Source: JAZKHE01 sp040385525 (GTDB lineage Bacteria; Bacteroidota; Bacteroidia; UBA4408). Taken from it: a stretch of 64,000 nucleotides of DNA. A model generated the notes under the pieces. It searched no databases. It saw only the letters and a program-made list of their open reading frames with translations, and was not told the origin of the DNA. Numbering within the stretch: position 1 is the first letter of the stretch; every line of letters starts with the position of its first letter. Made by a program: the position numbers and the translations under genes. The stretch spans positions 186,001-250,000 of the forward strand of contig JAZKHE010000004.1 of the NCBI GenBank assembly GCA_040385525.1, in the 5' to 3' direction. Positions 44,893 to 54,495 of this stretch are shown one piece after another.

Positions 44893-46117
44893 TTGTGGTT
44901 GAAACAATTGATTCTATAAATTTAGCACCATTCTTATTGTTATCAAAATGTAGTTGCCAAAATTTCTGAATATTTAATCTAAACTCAATCGTATTCAATT
45001 CAGAACTACTGAATTTATTGATAGTTTGAGCAACATCTTTACAATTAAAATCTTTAGGAATAAGAATACCCGTTTCGTTTGTAACAATTTCGTTACAACC
45101 ACCTACATCGGTTGATAAAATAGGAATTCCAAAACTTATGGCTTCCATCATACTAACTGGTAATCCTTCTGTTTCGCTAACGCTAACAAATAAATTAATT
45201 TGTGTAGATTTATACAATTCAAACACTTGTTTGTTTGTTAAATTGCCGGTTAAAATCAAGTCAACATTTTTATTTGCAAGTGCTTTTTCTTTGTTTTTTA
45301 AATAAACAGGAATTGTAGAATCACCAGAATTTAAATTTTCGCTTCCTATATGAATCCATTTAATAGGAAAATCTATTAAACTGACAATTTCAGCTAATAA
45401 GTGAATTCTTTTAATATTTCTTATTCTTGCGCAACTAACAATAGTGAAAACAGCATTAGAATCAAAAGGATTAGATCCATGAAATTCAGTACCTAAATAT
45501 GAACAGAGAATTTTAGCTGAGAACTGAGGATACTTCAACTTTAAATACGTTTCTCCTTTTTCGGAAACAGAAAAAACTTTTGCAACATATTTTAGTTGAA
45601 ATTTTCTAAATGGTATTCTTCCAAAAACTGGCACTCTATCTTCATACAAATCTGTTCCATGCGTACGCGAAAAATATTCGTTTATTGACTTCTCTTTTAC
45701 TAGCAATGACAAAGCTGTTGCCCAATTATTAAACCAAAATGTGTACATCAAGGGCTGATTTATTTCTTTAGCAATTATTTTTTTTAATTCTTCTCTAACA
45801 TAAAAAGAACGAAGCAAATTACTAGCTATAGCTGCAATTGTTTTTGGAAATAGAAAGTATTTAGGACAAGCAAATAATTCAGAAAATAAAAGATTAAAAA
45901 AAATAAAAAAGTTAGAAAACAATAACCTTGATGTTTTGTAATTAGAATAATCAATTATATACTCAGAAACATTTTGTATACCAAGTGATTTTGATTTTTC
46001 TTCGCTAATAATTATTATTTTTTTAAAGTGCTTAGAAAGAAATTTAATCTCTGTTTGAACGAAAGAGATAGAATAATTATCTACACAAAATATGAGTGTG
46101 TTACTATCTGTATTCAT
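44882..46117 (-). CDS. Family-4 glycosyltransferase
   Basis: GT4 enzymes transfer sugars with retention using two Rossmann domains. The C-terminal half has HIGSENL, the DLILTGNLTNKQVFELYKS region and the EX7E-type motif SETEGLPVSMMEAISFGIPIL. The N-terminal acceptor domain has FSRTHGTDLYEDR. It resembles the 53272 protein throughout its C-terminal half, so the two belong to one subfamily. The start overlaps the 46104 gene by 14 bases. Confidence 0.9.
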   Translation of the reverse strand: MNTDSNTLIFCVDNYSISFVQTEIKFLSKHFKKIIIISEEKSKSLGIQNVSEYIIDYSNYKTSRLLFSNFFIFFNLLFSELFACPKYFLFPKTIAAIASNLLRSFYVREELKKIIAKEINQPLMYTFWFNNWATALSLLVKEKSINEYFSRTHGTDLYEDRVPVFGRIPFRKFQLKYVAKVFSVSEKGETYLKLKYPQFSAKILCSYLGTEFHGSNPFDSNAVFTIVSCARIRNIKRIHLLAEIVSLIDFPIKWIHIGSENLNSGDSTIPVYLKNKEKALANKNVDLILTGNLTNKQVFELYKSTQINLFVSVSETEGLPVSMMEAISFGIPILSTDVGGCNEIVTNETGILIPKDFNCKDVAQTINKFSSSELNTIEFRLNIQKFWQLHFDNNKNGAKFIESIVSTTNGI

Positions 46118-47411
46118 TCGAAATAAAAACTTCTTTTGTGTAACCTGTTAATTTATTTTTTTCAAAAAAATGTTTATCAGAAGCGCCAATGTTTGCAGAC
46201 ACCAATTCTGTTAACTCAGCCTCATTAGAAAAATTAATTGAATTTAATACGCTTATTTCGTTTGGAAAACCTTTAATATCTTTTTTGCAAATTAAAATTT
46301 TATATCCTTCAAATAATCGCTCAAATAAAATTGTACTCAATGTAACCAATGCTATGTTGCATAAATGAAAACAATCGGTAGACTTTTTTTCAACAGGTAA
46401 AAATTCAAAATTAATATCTTTTAAAAATTTAGAATAATATTGTTTTGAAGCATTTAAATCTTGTTTTTCTTTTGGGTGCAAGAAGACTAGCAATTTATAG
46501 TCGGTACCAGAAAAAACCTTATTTATCATTGATAACAAATTTTCTTCGGCCTCTAGCAAATTTAATCCATTATCGATGTGATTTTGCTTTGCTCTTAGCC
46601 AAGAAGCGTGCGAATAAAAGCCTAAGACTTTTAAATTTTCAGTACTAACTTCTTGCTTTTGTAGATTAGTTAAAGGCGATGTTTCTGGATAAAACTTAAG
46701 TAATTTACTATAAAAAATAGTCTCTTTAAAAGCATAAACTTCTTCCTCTTGATAGCCGGAACTAATTACTAAATAATCGGTAAGTAAATTTTTATTGTGC
46801 ATAAACAATGGTCCTGGCGAAGGAACTTTGTAAACCACAATATTATTCCCCTTTAATAAAAGATATAAAAAGTTGGAATCAACTTCAAAATTTGCAAAAT
46901 CGAAAACTGTTTTAATATTATTTTTTTTGATGATAAATAAAAAATTAATTATCTCGGGAAGTTGCTTTATTATTAGCGCGTAGTTTAAACGAGAAATGGA
47001 TTCTTGCTTTACAAAAGATGTTTTTAAAAGTAATTTTATTACTAGAAAAAGAATATTAATTGAATTAAAAATAGAAGTAAAACCCAACAAATTACTTTTA
47101 CTCAAAACAATTTTAACATCTTGATTCGTTAGTTTCTTAATGTATTTTAATCGTGTTTCTATATAATTAAAGCTATTATCTAATACAGCAACAGAAGCGT
47201 TTTCAGTACAATTAACAATTTTAATTTTACCAAAAAAGCTAAGAAGCACTTCTTTTGAAATTTTCAAAAACAATAATTTATCGTTTTCTAAAATAGGTGG
47301 TAATCTAAATGAAATACTGTTAAATAAAGAATCAGCAGCGATATATTCTTGAGAGTTTATTCTTTTACTTAAATAAGCTTGCTGAATTTCAATAAACTTT
47401 TTGAAAACCAT
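46104..47411 (-). CDS. GT-B-like glycan protein, family not recognised
   Basis: The 435 residues have no DxD or EX7E motif, but the C-terminal half contains LLVFLHPKEKQDL and an HLCNIALVTLSTILFERLFEGYKILI segment, which resemble the nucleotide-binding half of CDP-glycerol-type or capsule glycosyltransferases. There is no membrane helix, apart from a hydrophobic patch near 125-140. The gene overlaps the GT4 gene by 14 bases and follows the phosphatase gene after 3 bp. A glycosyltransferase is likely but this is an inference. Confidence 0.55.
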   Translation of the reverse strand: MVFKKFIEIQQAYLSKRINSQEYIAADSLFNSISFRLPPILENDKLLFLKISKEVLLSFFGKIKIVNCTENASVAVLDNSFNYIETRLKYIKKLTNQDVKIVLSKSNLLGFTSIFNSINILFLVIKLLLKTSFVKQESISRLNYALIIKQLPEIINFLFIIKKNNIKTVFDFANFEVDSNFLYLLLKGNNIVVYKVPSPGPLFMHNKNLLTDYLVISSGYQEEEVYAFKETIFYSKLLKFYPETSPLTNLQKQEVSTENLKVLGFYSHASWLRAKQNHIDNGLNLLEAEENLLSMINKVFSGTDYKLLVFLHPKEKQDLNASKQYYSKFLKDINFEFLPVEKKSTDCFHLCNIALVTLSTILFERLFEGYKILICKKDIKGFPNEISVLNSINFSNEAELTELVSANIGASDKHFFEKNKLTGYTKEVFISNEYR

Positions 47412-47414
47412 AGC

Positions 47415-47918
47415 TTAGCTAATTTGCTCCTTCGCAATTAATTTAGGCAATTCATCAACTAAAATCGTTTCCACAAATTCTCTAAATGCGCCTTCTCCAC
47501 CTGATTTTTTAGTCACGAAATTTACTCTACTTTTTATATAATCCGGTGCATTATTGGGCGAAGCAGCTATTCCAACTGCATCTAATAATTCAATATCATT
47601 TAAGTCATCGCCAATATAAGCTACATCATTTAATGTAATATTCAACTCTTGACACAACTTTTTTGCAACAGTTAGTTTATCAGAAATACCTTGAAACAAA
47701 TAATCAATTTTAAGCTTTTTAGCTCTTCTGCTAACAATTTCAGTTTCTTCACCAGTAATTATTGCAACTGGAATATTTAATTTTTTACAAAATAACACTC
47801 CAGCACTATCTGAAGTATTAAATTTTTTCCATTCATTACCTGTTTGGTCGTAGTACATGCCACCATCTGTCCAAACACCATCAATATCTGTTATTACTAA
47901 TTTAGGTAATGCACTCAT
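47415..47918 (-). CDS. KdsC-like HAD phosphatase
   Basis: The 167 residues match the small HAD phosphatases that dephosphorylate 8- or 9-phosphate ulosonic acids (KdsC, KDN-9-P phosphatase). DIDGVWTDGG (11-20) carries the nucleophile D11 and acid D13; the Mg2+-site motif YIGDDLNDI lies near residue 108. Its close partners are a NeuB-like synthase and an SpsF-like cytidylyltransferase, which suggests a phosphorylated nonulosonic acid as substrate. It shares one base with the TylF-type gene (TAATG). Confidence 0.85.
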   Translation of the reverse strand: MSALPKLVITDIDGVWTDGGMYYDQTGNEWKKFNTSDSAGVLFCKKLNIPVAIITGEETEIVSRRAKKLKIDYLFQGISDKLTVAKKLCQELNITLNDVAYIGDDLNDIELLDAVGIAASPNNAPDYIKSRVNFVTKKSGGEGAFREFVETILVDELPKLIAKEQIS

Positions 47919-48673
47919 TATTCAAGTATAATATATGATTGAATACCACCAAAAGGATTTTTGTACAACTTACAATCTCTTAACTTCATTACTTCCTTAA
48001 ACGCAATTGTTTCTCCAGGAAATTGAGGGTCGATTAGCTCGTCAAAGCCAATTACAGCACCTTTTGGCATTATTGGTAATATTAATTCCAAGCATTCTTT
48101 TGTTGGTTGGTAAATATCAAAATCGAAATACGCAAAAGCTATAATGGTTTCTGGATGTTCTTTTAAATATTTTTTAAGTTGAACAACCGCATCTCCTTTA
48201 ACTATAAAATTTTTCTGAATATGATTTAAAGGAGATTCTTTATGATGTGAAGCTAAAACATCAGTAAGAAAATCTTCGTAATTTTTAGAAACGGAAAATG
48301 CTCCATTTTTTATAATTGAGTGATTCCCATCACGTTTATCAACGTTTACAAAACCTTCAAAAGTATCAAAACCAATAATTTTTCTTCCGTAATTATAGGG
48401 TTCATAAATGCCGCGCAAGTTAGATAATGTAACTAAGTTTTGTCCCCATCTAACGCCAAACTCAATAATAACGCCATGTGTTTGAACAATATGCTGATAC
48501 ACATGATTTAAAAAAAGTATTTTACTTAACTCTTGTCGCTTTAAAAAAAGAGCGCTATTACTCACTTTTTCATTTTCAGGAATGGGAGAGTTTTTATATA
48601 GTTCTAATAAATTTTCTCTATTGCTAATCTCCTCATTAGAGGCAATGGTTTTTACTTCTATTTTATTACTCAT
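47918..48673 (-). CDS. TylF-type SAM methyltransferase
   Basis: The Mg2+-dependent TylF/MycF family methylates sugar hydroxyls. The 251 residues contain IEFGVRWGQNLVTLSN (SAM site), GFDTFEGF and the metal motif AYFDFDIYQPT near 170. Its partners in the module make a nonulosonic acid, so it may O-methylate that sugar or its glycoside. It overlaps the NeuB-like synthase gene by 8 bases. Confidence 0.85.
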   Translation of the reverse strand: MSNKIEVKTIASNEEISNRENLLELYKNSPIPENEKVSNSALFLKRQELSKILFLNHVYQHIVQTHGVIIEFGVRWGQNLVTLSNLRGIYEPYNYGRKIIGFDTFEGFVNVDKRDGNHSIIKNGAFSVSKNYEDFLTDVLASHHKESPLNHIQKNFIVKGDAVVQLKKYLKEHPETIIAFAYFDFDIYQPTKECLELILPIMPKGAVIGFDELIDPQFPGETIAFKEVMKLRDCKLYKNPFGGIQSYIILE

Positions 48674-49715
48674 TATTAATCAAATTAGAATATATAATTT
48701 CATTCTCCTGAATATCTACGCTAGCTAATTTGCCTACAACTTGGATTTTTTCTGACCATTTAAAGCCATCACCAGGAGAAAGCATGTGAATATCATTTTC
48801 AGTTATTACTTCTCCTTTTTTTATTAATCGTTTAGTTGCTATTGATCTTTCTAATTTTACACGCGCTGTTTTTACTCCTTCTTCAATAAAAATTTCTTCT
48901 TTTCCCAAAGACATTTCCATTACACGAATATCTCTAACCATTCTATTAATCCCATCAATACCTAGCGAACCAGCTTGATCGGTACCTTTCATTTTTCTAT
49001 CTAGTGTAATATGTTTTTCAATAATTTTTGCACCCATAGCAACAGCAGCAACTGGCGTAGAAATTCCAATTGTATGATCAGAATAACCAATTGTAAACTG
49101 AGGATAATGTTTTTGCAAATAAGCAATTGTTTTTAAATTAACGTTCTGTGGCTGTGTTGGATACTGAGAAACGCAATGCAAAATGGATAAATTAGAATGA
49201 TGTTTTATAATCACCTCAATTGCATTGTCTAACTCCTGTTTACCCGCCATTCCTGTAGAAACAATGATTGGAATTTTTGTTTCTGCCAATGCATTTAATA
49301 ATGGCAAATTTGTTAAATCTCTACTCGCTACTTTTAATTTATCTGGCGTAAAATATTTTAACATCGATAAACAACCTGTTGCACATAAGGTTTCAACAAA
49401 ATCTAAACCAAGCGATTTGGCATATTTATAAACTTCAAAATGTTGCTCATCGTTTAATTCTAAAAAAGCTCTATGCTCGCCATAGGTTTTACCAAACGAA
49501 TGCTGGCTATTGTATGGAGCTTCCATTTGTGTTTTGGATAACTCTTGATTTAAATCTCTTTTAGTAAGCTTAACTGCATCCATTGGTTTAAGATTTAAAC
49601 CAAATAAATCTTCGTGTATTGGTCGAGCAGCAGCTTCAACAATAAGTTTAGCAATATCAACTGAGCCGTTATGATTTTGACCTATTTCTCCAATTATATA
49701 TGTTTTATCACTCAT
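48666..49715 (-). CDS. NeuB/SpsE-like nonulosonic acid synthase
   Basis: This 349-residue enzyme should condense PEP with a hexose derivative to give a nine-carbon acid. IGEIGQNHNGSVDIAK (8-23), VKLTKRDL, FVETLCATG, STGMAG, IGYSDHTIG and IIEKHITLDRKMKGTDQ are the family motifs, and a C-terminal SAF (antifreeze-like) domain covers about 285-349. It has the YGEHRAFLEL insertion also seen in SpsE-type members. It is clearly distinct from the second synthase at 59866. It starts in TAATG overlap with the cytidylyltransferase gene. Confidence 0.9.
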   Translation of the reverse strand: MSDKTYIIGEIGQNHNGSVDIAKLIVEAAARPIHEDLFGLNLKPMDAVKLTKRDLNQELSKTQMEAPYNSQHSFGKTYGEHRAFLELNDEQHFEVYKYAKSLGLDFVETLCATGCLSMLKYFTPDKLKVASRDLTNLPLLNALAETKIPIIVSTGMAGKQELDNAIEVIIKHHSNLSILHCVSQYPTQPQNVNLKTIAYLQKHYPQFTIGYSDHTIGISTPVAAVAMGAKIIEKHITLDRKMKGTDQAGSLGIDGINRMVRDIRVMEMSLGKEEIFIEEGVKTARVKLERSIATKRLIKKGEVITENDIHMLSPGDGFKWSEKIQVVGKLASVDIQENEIIYSNLINNE

Positions 49716-50464
49716 TACTTGGAATTATTTTCTATTTCTTGCTTCATTAACAACAAAAGATTCGGTTCGTTTTTTAGAAGCAAAAGTATATTTTGATGAC
49801 TAAATTCTTTGTTTAATTTACTAAGTTTATCGTAAATATACTCCAAATTTTTGAAATCTGTAGCAGTGTCCAAGGTCAATCTTATGCTATATTTAGCAAG
49901 TTCTGTAGGAATTTGAATAAATTTTAATGTAAATGTTTCGGGATGCGCATAAATGTAATTAGTAACATGCTCGGTATACAATGCTTCTGTAGTTAGTTCT
50001 GCAGCTTTTTTTAGCGCGTTTAACTCAACCAATTCTGCAAACAAACCAAAGTGCGTTTTCATTGCGGGGATAGCATTAGCGGTTGAATAACTAATATAAT
50101 TAACTGATTTGGAATTATATTCCTCAATCAATTGCTTAATAAAATCTACTTCTAAAAAGGGATTATCGGCACAAACTCTAATAACAGTTTCAATTTTATG
50201 ATGTGTAGCGCAATCAATAAATCGCTTTAAAACATTGTTTTCATCGCCTCTAAAACATAAAATATTATGGGCTTTGGCAATAGCTTCGATGGCATCATCT
50301 GAAGGATTTACAGTTGTTGCCAATACAATAGGAATAGAAAAATTAGCTTTTAGTTTTTCAATAAGCAATTCCAACACTGATTTACCATTGTAAAATGGCA
50401 AAACCATTTTTTTAGGCAAACGCGTTGAGCCTGTTCTGGCTTGAATTATTATTGAAATATTCAT
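49715..50464 (-). CDS. SpsF-like cytidylyltransferase
   Basis: The 249 residues begin ISIIIQARTGSTRLPKKM, the CTP_transf_3 signature of SpsF, and contain CFRGDENNVLKRF and VCADNPFLE. Members activate nonulosonic acids or related sugars as CMP derivatives. It is followed directly by the synthase gene, as spsE and spsF are paired in Bacillus. It is unrelated in motif detail to the NeuA-type enzyme at 57028. Confidence 0.88.
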   Translation of the reverse strand: MNISIIIQARTGSTRLPKKMVLPFYNGKSVLELLIEKLKANFSIPIVLATTVNPSDDAIEAIAKAHNILCFRGDENNVLKRFIDCATHHKIETVIRVCADNPFLEVDFIKQLIEEYNSKSVNYISYSTANAIPAMKTHFGLFAELVELNALKKAAELTTEALYTEHVTNYIYAHPETFTLKFIQIPTELAKYSIRLTLDTATDFKNLEYIYDKLSKLNKEFSHQNILLLLKNEPNLLLLMKQEIENNSK

Positions 50465-51376
50465 TTAACTTTTGTAAAAACTCAAATTTTTAATTTCTTT
50501 TAAAAAGTCGGTAGCAATTATAGGATGCTTTAAACACAATGAAAAAAGAGTTGATGACATTTTTTTTGATTGCATTTTAAGATTTCTAATTTCTACTAAA
50601 AAATCAACATAAATATCGGCTACTGACCAATTTTTATTCTCAACAATAAAATCAGTTTTATTGTTGTTTCTTCTAAAATACATTTTCATTATTAACTCAT
50701 GTCCAACAAAAGCTTTAGGCTTTTTATGCGTTGCTGTTACTGATGTTGGATGCTTTCTGTAATAGTATAAATGCTGTTCTAAATTGGCTACTTTGTGATT
50801 ATTTACTAATAATGAAAACCAATAAATATCTTCAGAACCAACCCTATCAAAATACTCATTATACAATCCTACTTCTTTTATCGCTCCCATTTTTATCAGT
50901 AGAGATGAGTAATGGCAAGGAACTCGATAATCAATAAAATTTTGTTTAATTGAGTTATAATCTTTTTTAAAATTTGATTTCCCTGTTTCTTTTCCGTCAG
51001 AATCAATTCTAATTATGTTGGTTCCAACCATACTGAAATCAGCATTTTTAATTAAAAAATCTACTTGTTCAGTAAATCGATTAAGTGCATTAATATCATC
51101 TGCATCTAAAAATGTAACCAACTGTCCGTTTGCTTTTTGAAACAATAAGTTACACGATTTTAAATACCCTAAATTAATTGAATTATGGTATTTTTTTATT
51201 CTTGAATCAGAATACGAATCGATTATTTTTTTTGTGCCATCGGTAGAACAATCATCAGCAATTAACAACTCAAAATTGGTGTATGTTTGATTTAATACTG
51301 AATCAATTGCAATAGCAACATACTTCTCACAATTGTAAGCCGGCATTATAACACTAATCAACTGCTTGTTCATCAA
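50465..51376 (-). CDS. Family-2 glycosyltransferase
   Basis: The 303 residues contain ISVIMPAYN, IADDCSTDGT (39-48) and FLDADDIN (89-96). A helical tail of about 60 residues closes the protein. It lies immediately before the cytidylyltransferase gene (TAAATG junction) and is the first gene of the left-hand transcript, because the next gene to the right, FkbM, is on the other strand. It may transfer the nonulosonic acid made by its neighbours, but nonulosonate transferases are rarely GT2. Confidence 0.92.
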   Translation of the reverse strand: MMNKQLISVIMPAYNCEKYVAIAIDSVLNQTYTNFELLIADDCSTDGTKKIIDSYSDSRIKKYHNSINLGYLKSCNLLFQKANGQLVTFLDADDINALNRFTEQVDFLIKNADFSMVGTNIIRIDSDGKETGKSNFKKDYNSIKQNFIDYRVPCHYSSLLIKMGAIKEVGLYNEYFDRVGSEDIYWFSLLVNNHKVANLEQHLYYYRKHPTSVTATHKKPKAFVGHELIMKMYFRRNNNKTDFIVENKNWSVADIYVDFLVEIRNLKMQSKKMSSTLFSLCLKHPIIATDFLKEIKNLSFYKS

Positions 51377-51420
51377 AAAATTATAAAAAAAGTAATTGTA
51401 CTGAAATTACACATTCAAAG

Positions 51421-51428
51421 CAAAGTTA
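51421..51428 (-). promoter_or_regulatory. Candidate -7 box (TAACTTTG) for the left-hand glycan transcript
   Basis: On the minus strand this exact match ends 44 bases before the ATG at 51376; no -33 TTG was found. It would start the transcript that carries 40805-51376. Confidence 0.3.
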
Positions 51429-51541
51429 ATATTTCTAATAAATTTAGCTTTAATTCTGAATAACATTTAAGGAATAAATATTTATGTAACAAATATTAAT
51501 AAATTTACAAAAAGATTATTTAAGAATAAAAAAGAATTAAA

Positions 51542-52315
51542 ATGACTTTTAAGAGTTCAATTCAATCGTTAATTAAGAAAACTACAGGTTATACATTAAC
51601 AAAAGATGTTAAACAAGAACAAAAACTCCCTTTTGGTGTAAGTCAATTTTACGATATAAAAAAAAACTTTAATGGTATTGAATTAAATACATTTTTTGAT
51701 GTTGGTGCAAATGTTGGCAGAGCTGCTAAAACAATGAGACGCTTATTTCCAAACGCAGAAATACACTCAATTGAGCCTTTTAAAACTACTTTTAACACCC
51801 TTAAAGAAAACACACAGAACTTAAATATTAATTATCACAATATTGCACTTGGTTCAACAAATGAAACTGCAGAAGTAAAAATAAGCGTATCTAACATTAA
51901 CTCCGATACAAATTCAATATTAGCTAAAAATAGCAAACTAAGTGATGATGAATTTAAAATTGAAACTATTGAAATAAAAAAATTAGATGATTTTTGCAAA
52001 AACGAAAACATACAAAAGATTGATTATTTAAAGATTGATACGGAAGGTTTTGATTTAGACGTAATAAAAGGTGCTGCTAATTATCTTAAAAACAATTTGA
52101 TTTCATTTGTTGAAGCCGAAGTAGGAATGAACCCTACTAATAAATTTCATTCTTCATTTGAAGAAGTGAAAAAATATTTAGAAAACAACAACTATTATCT
52201 TTTTGGTTTATACGAACAAGTTAACGAGTGGGAAACTGAAACACCTATTTTAAGACGATGTAACGCACTATTTGTATCTTACGAATTAGCTAAAAAGTAT
52301 GCGAGAAAAAGCTAA
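51542..52315 (+). CDS. FkbM-family SAM methyltransferase
   Basis: The 257 residues have the SAM motif FFDVGANVGRAAKTMRR, the IHSIEPFKTTF segment and DYLKIDTEGFDLDVIKGA, the hallmark of FkbM O-methyltransferases that cap or decorate glycans. It is the only plus-strand gene in the 23-kb glycan locus and stands alone with 165 bp upstream. It converges with the GT2 gene at 52335 across 19 bp. Acquisition or inversion relative to the locus is possible. Confidence 0.9.
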   Translation: MTFKSSIQSLIKKTTGYTLTKDVKQEQKLPFGVSQFYDIKKNFNGIELNTFFDVGANVGRAAKTMRRLFPNAEIHSIEPFKTTFNTLKENTQNLNINYHNIALGSTNETAEVKISVSNINSDTNSILAKNSKLSDDEFKIETIEIKKLDDFCKNENIQKIDYLKIDTEGFDLDVIKGAANYLKNNLISFVEAEVGMNPTNKFHSSFEEVKKYLENNNYYLFGLYEQVNEWETETPILRRCNALFVSYELAKKYARKS

Positions 52316-52334
52316 TTTCAACTAAAAGCGATTA

Positions 52335-53234
52335 TTATTTCAGCAAAACACGAATTACAAACTCAATTCGTAATAAAAAACGAGCAATTTTGCTTTTATT
52401 TGCGCCATAAGTTCCTAAAAAATCTCTTAAACTTATCGCATCAATATACCTTAAACCTTCTTTTTTGTAATGGTTTTTGTATTTTTCGGGAATATCATTT
52501 TTAGAAAGTATATAGGTATAATATCCACGATGGTATTTACTATATAGAACTGGATCTATATCGGTTTTGTTTTTTTGAATAAATCGCATTATTGAGTCAA
52601 AATGCTCTGCGCGCCTCTCTCCTGCTTTCCAATGCACAATACATGTAAAATCGTAACAAGGCACAAACTTAAATTTTGCAGCAAAACGCACATTAAAATC
52701 CCAATCTTGATGGCGATGAAGTGTTTCATCCCAGCCTATTTGTTTTGCGCAAGCTGTTTTATAAAAATGTGTTGATGTTTGAGCATGAACATCAGATAAA
52801 AGATAGTTAACCATCTTTTCGTTTTTAAAAAATGGGCGGCTTAATTGCTCAATTTTTTGTTTGCCATTATCTCTATAAAAGCTTCCAAAAACGCCATCTG
52901 CACTTTTGTTCAACAAATAATTTAATTTTGATTCTAAATGATTTGCTGTCCATTCATCATCAGAATCAAGCATTGCAACATATTCACCTTTAGCATTATT
53001 TAATCCTAAATTTCTGCAAACGTTAGCATTGCCTTTATTAAGCAATCTAAAATAATGAATTCTGTTATCAGAAAATTTATCCAGCACAGCTGTTATATCT
53101 TCAGTAGAAAAATCGTCAACAACTAAAATTTCAAAATCTTGCAGAGACTGATTTAGGACACTCTTAATAGCTCTATCCAACTCAAATAAGCGATTAAAAA
53201 CAGGTATTACAACACTTATTAATGGGTTACTCAT
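52335..53234 (-). CDS. Family-2 glycosyltransferase, paralogue of the 54496 gene
   Basis: The 299 residues have ISVVIPVFN, VVDDFSTED (38-46) and MLDSDDEW (88-95), then WDETLHRHQDWDF. It has the same length as the 54496 product; aligning the first 100 residues by eye without gaps gives 67 identities. The two share the HRHQD-x-DF acceptor-domain motif. It probably adds a related sugar or acts at an adjacent linkage. It is the last gene of the right-hand transcript. Confidence 0.9.
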   Translation of the reverse strand: MSNPLISVVIPVFNRLFELDRAIKSVLNQSLQDFEILVVDDFSTEDITAVLDKFSDNRIHYFRLLNKGNANVCRNLGLNNAKGEYVAMLDSDDEWTANHLESKLNYLLNKSADGVFGSFYRDNGKQKIEQLSRPFFKNEKMVNYLLSDVHAQTSTHFYKTACAKQIGWDETLHRHQDWDFNVRFAAKFKFVPCYDFTCIVHWKAGERRAEHFDSIMRFIQKNKTDIDPVLYSKYHRGYYTYILSKNDIPEKYKNHYKKEGLRYIDAISLRDFLGTYGANKSKIARFLLRIEFVIRVLLK

Positions 53235-53271
53235 ATTGCTATTATCTTTCTGAAATAAATACTATTATCCA

Positions 53272-54465
53272 TTAAAGTTGATTAACAAAAGCGGTGAAGT
53301 TTTTTTCTGCATTAAAATTTTCCTTCCAAAAATTTTGGACTTCTTCTTTTTTAATATTCTTTTCTGTTAAAAATGTTTCTATATTATTTGCAACTACTTT
53401 GGGATCAAAATCTTTTTCAATTAAAATGCCTGTTTTTGAAGTGCAAATTTCTTTGTTACCAAATACATCGCAAGCCATTATAGGCACTCCATAGCTAATT
53501 ACTTCCATCAAAGAAAAAGGAATTCCCTCTTCTGAACTAACATTAACAAATAAATCAATATCGTTTTTAGAATAGAAATCAAGTATTCTAAAATTTTTAA
53601 TATTTCCAGATAAATGACAATTAATATTAGCAGGCAGTGTTTTCGATTTTTCTTTTAGTGATTCAAATAAAACTCCTCCACCAAAATGATACCAATTAAC
53701 TGGATATTTTACTTGCTTTAAAATATCAATAATTTTATCTACACGCTTTTCTTTTCTAACAGCAGAGCACGAAACAATGGTAAATGTATTATTATCCGTT
53801 GGCGAAATTTGTTTTAAATTAAAATCATTTGAAGTTCCCAAATAAGCGACTTTAAATTTATTGCTGTACTTAATGTAATTATTTTCTAAATATTTTCTTC
53901 CGTGTTCAGATATGCAATACACGTTATCTAACATTTTATACTTGTAGTTTGCATAAAAATTGAAAGTTAAATAATCGTATAAATCATGTAGATGCGCTCG
54001 AGTAATAACTTTAATTATTGGTTTACTATTTTTTAGCACAGCCAAAACTAATGACCAGTGGTAATTCCAATAAGAATAAAAAAGTATATCATCTTCATTT
54101 AACTTTTCATCTGCAATAAATTGCTTTATTCTGTTACTATAGTATATTGCATTATATAAAATCTGAAGTACTTTTTTACTAAAATAAATGGATTTGTTAT
54201 TTGTTTTAAAAATTTCGAACAAAAATATTTTTAGAAATGAAAAAACATTTACATTTTTATCTGTGTACTTTTTATGAATATCAATTATTTGTGCGTTAGG
54301 TATATCAAATCGATTATCGCCTTCGTTATTGCAGTTTAAAGGGAAATAATAAATTTTTTCGAAATTAGTATGAATAACTCTTTGCTCAGAAAGAATGTAG
54401 GTTTCATTATAACCAAAAGGAAAAGAATCTGTAAATAAAAATAATATTTTTTTCTTACCCGACAT
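53272..54465 (-). CDS. Family-4 glycosyltransferase
   Basis: The 397 residues have a C-terminal GT4 half with YHFGGG, CHLSGNIKNFRILDFYS and the EX7E motif SSEEGIPFSLMEVISYGVPIM, and an N-terminal half with TRAHLHDLYDY. The C-terminal half parallels the 44882 enzyme. It lies between the paralogous GT2 genes at 52335 and 54496, separated by gaps of 37 and 30 bp rather than overlaps. Confidence 0.9.
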   Translation of the reverse strand: MSGKKKILFLFTDSFPFGYNETYILSEQRVIHTNFEKIYYFPLNCNNEGDNRFDIPNAQIIDIHKKYTDKNVNVFSFLKIFLFEIFKTNNKSIYFSKKVLQILYNAIYYSNRIKQFIADEKLNEDDILFYSYWNYHWSLVLAVLKNSKPIIKVITRAHLHDLYDYLTFNFYANYKYKMLDNVYCISEHGRKYLENNYIKYSNKFKVAYLGTSNDFNLKQISPTDNNTFTIVSCSAVRKEKRVDKIIDILKQVKYPVNWYHFGGGVLFESLKEKSKTLPANINCHLSGNIKNFRILDFYSKNDIDLFVNVSSEEGIPFSLMEVISYGVPIMACDVFGNKEICTSKTGILIEKDFDPKVVANNIETFLTEKNIKKEEVQNFWKENFNAEKNFTAFVNQL

Positions 54466-54495
54466 AAGTCTTTGTTACTAAATCTTTCTGCTAAT

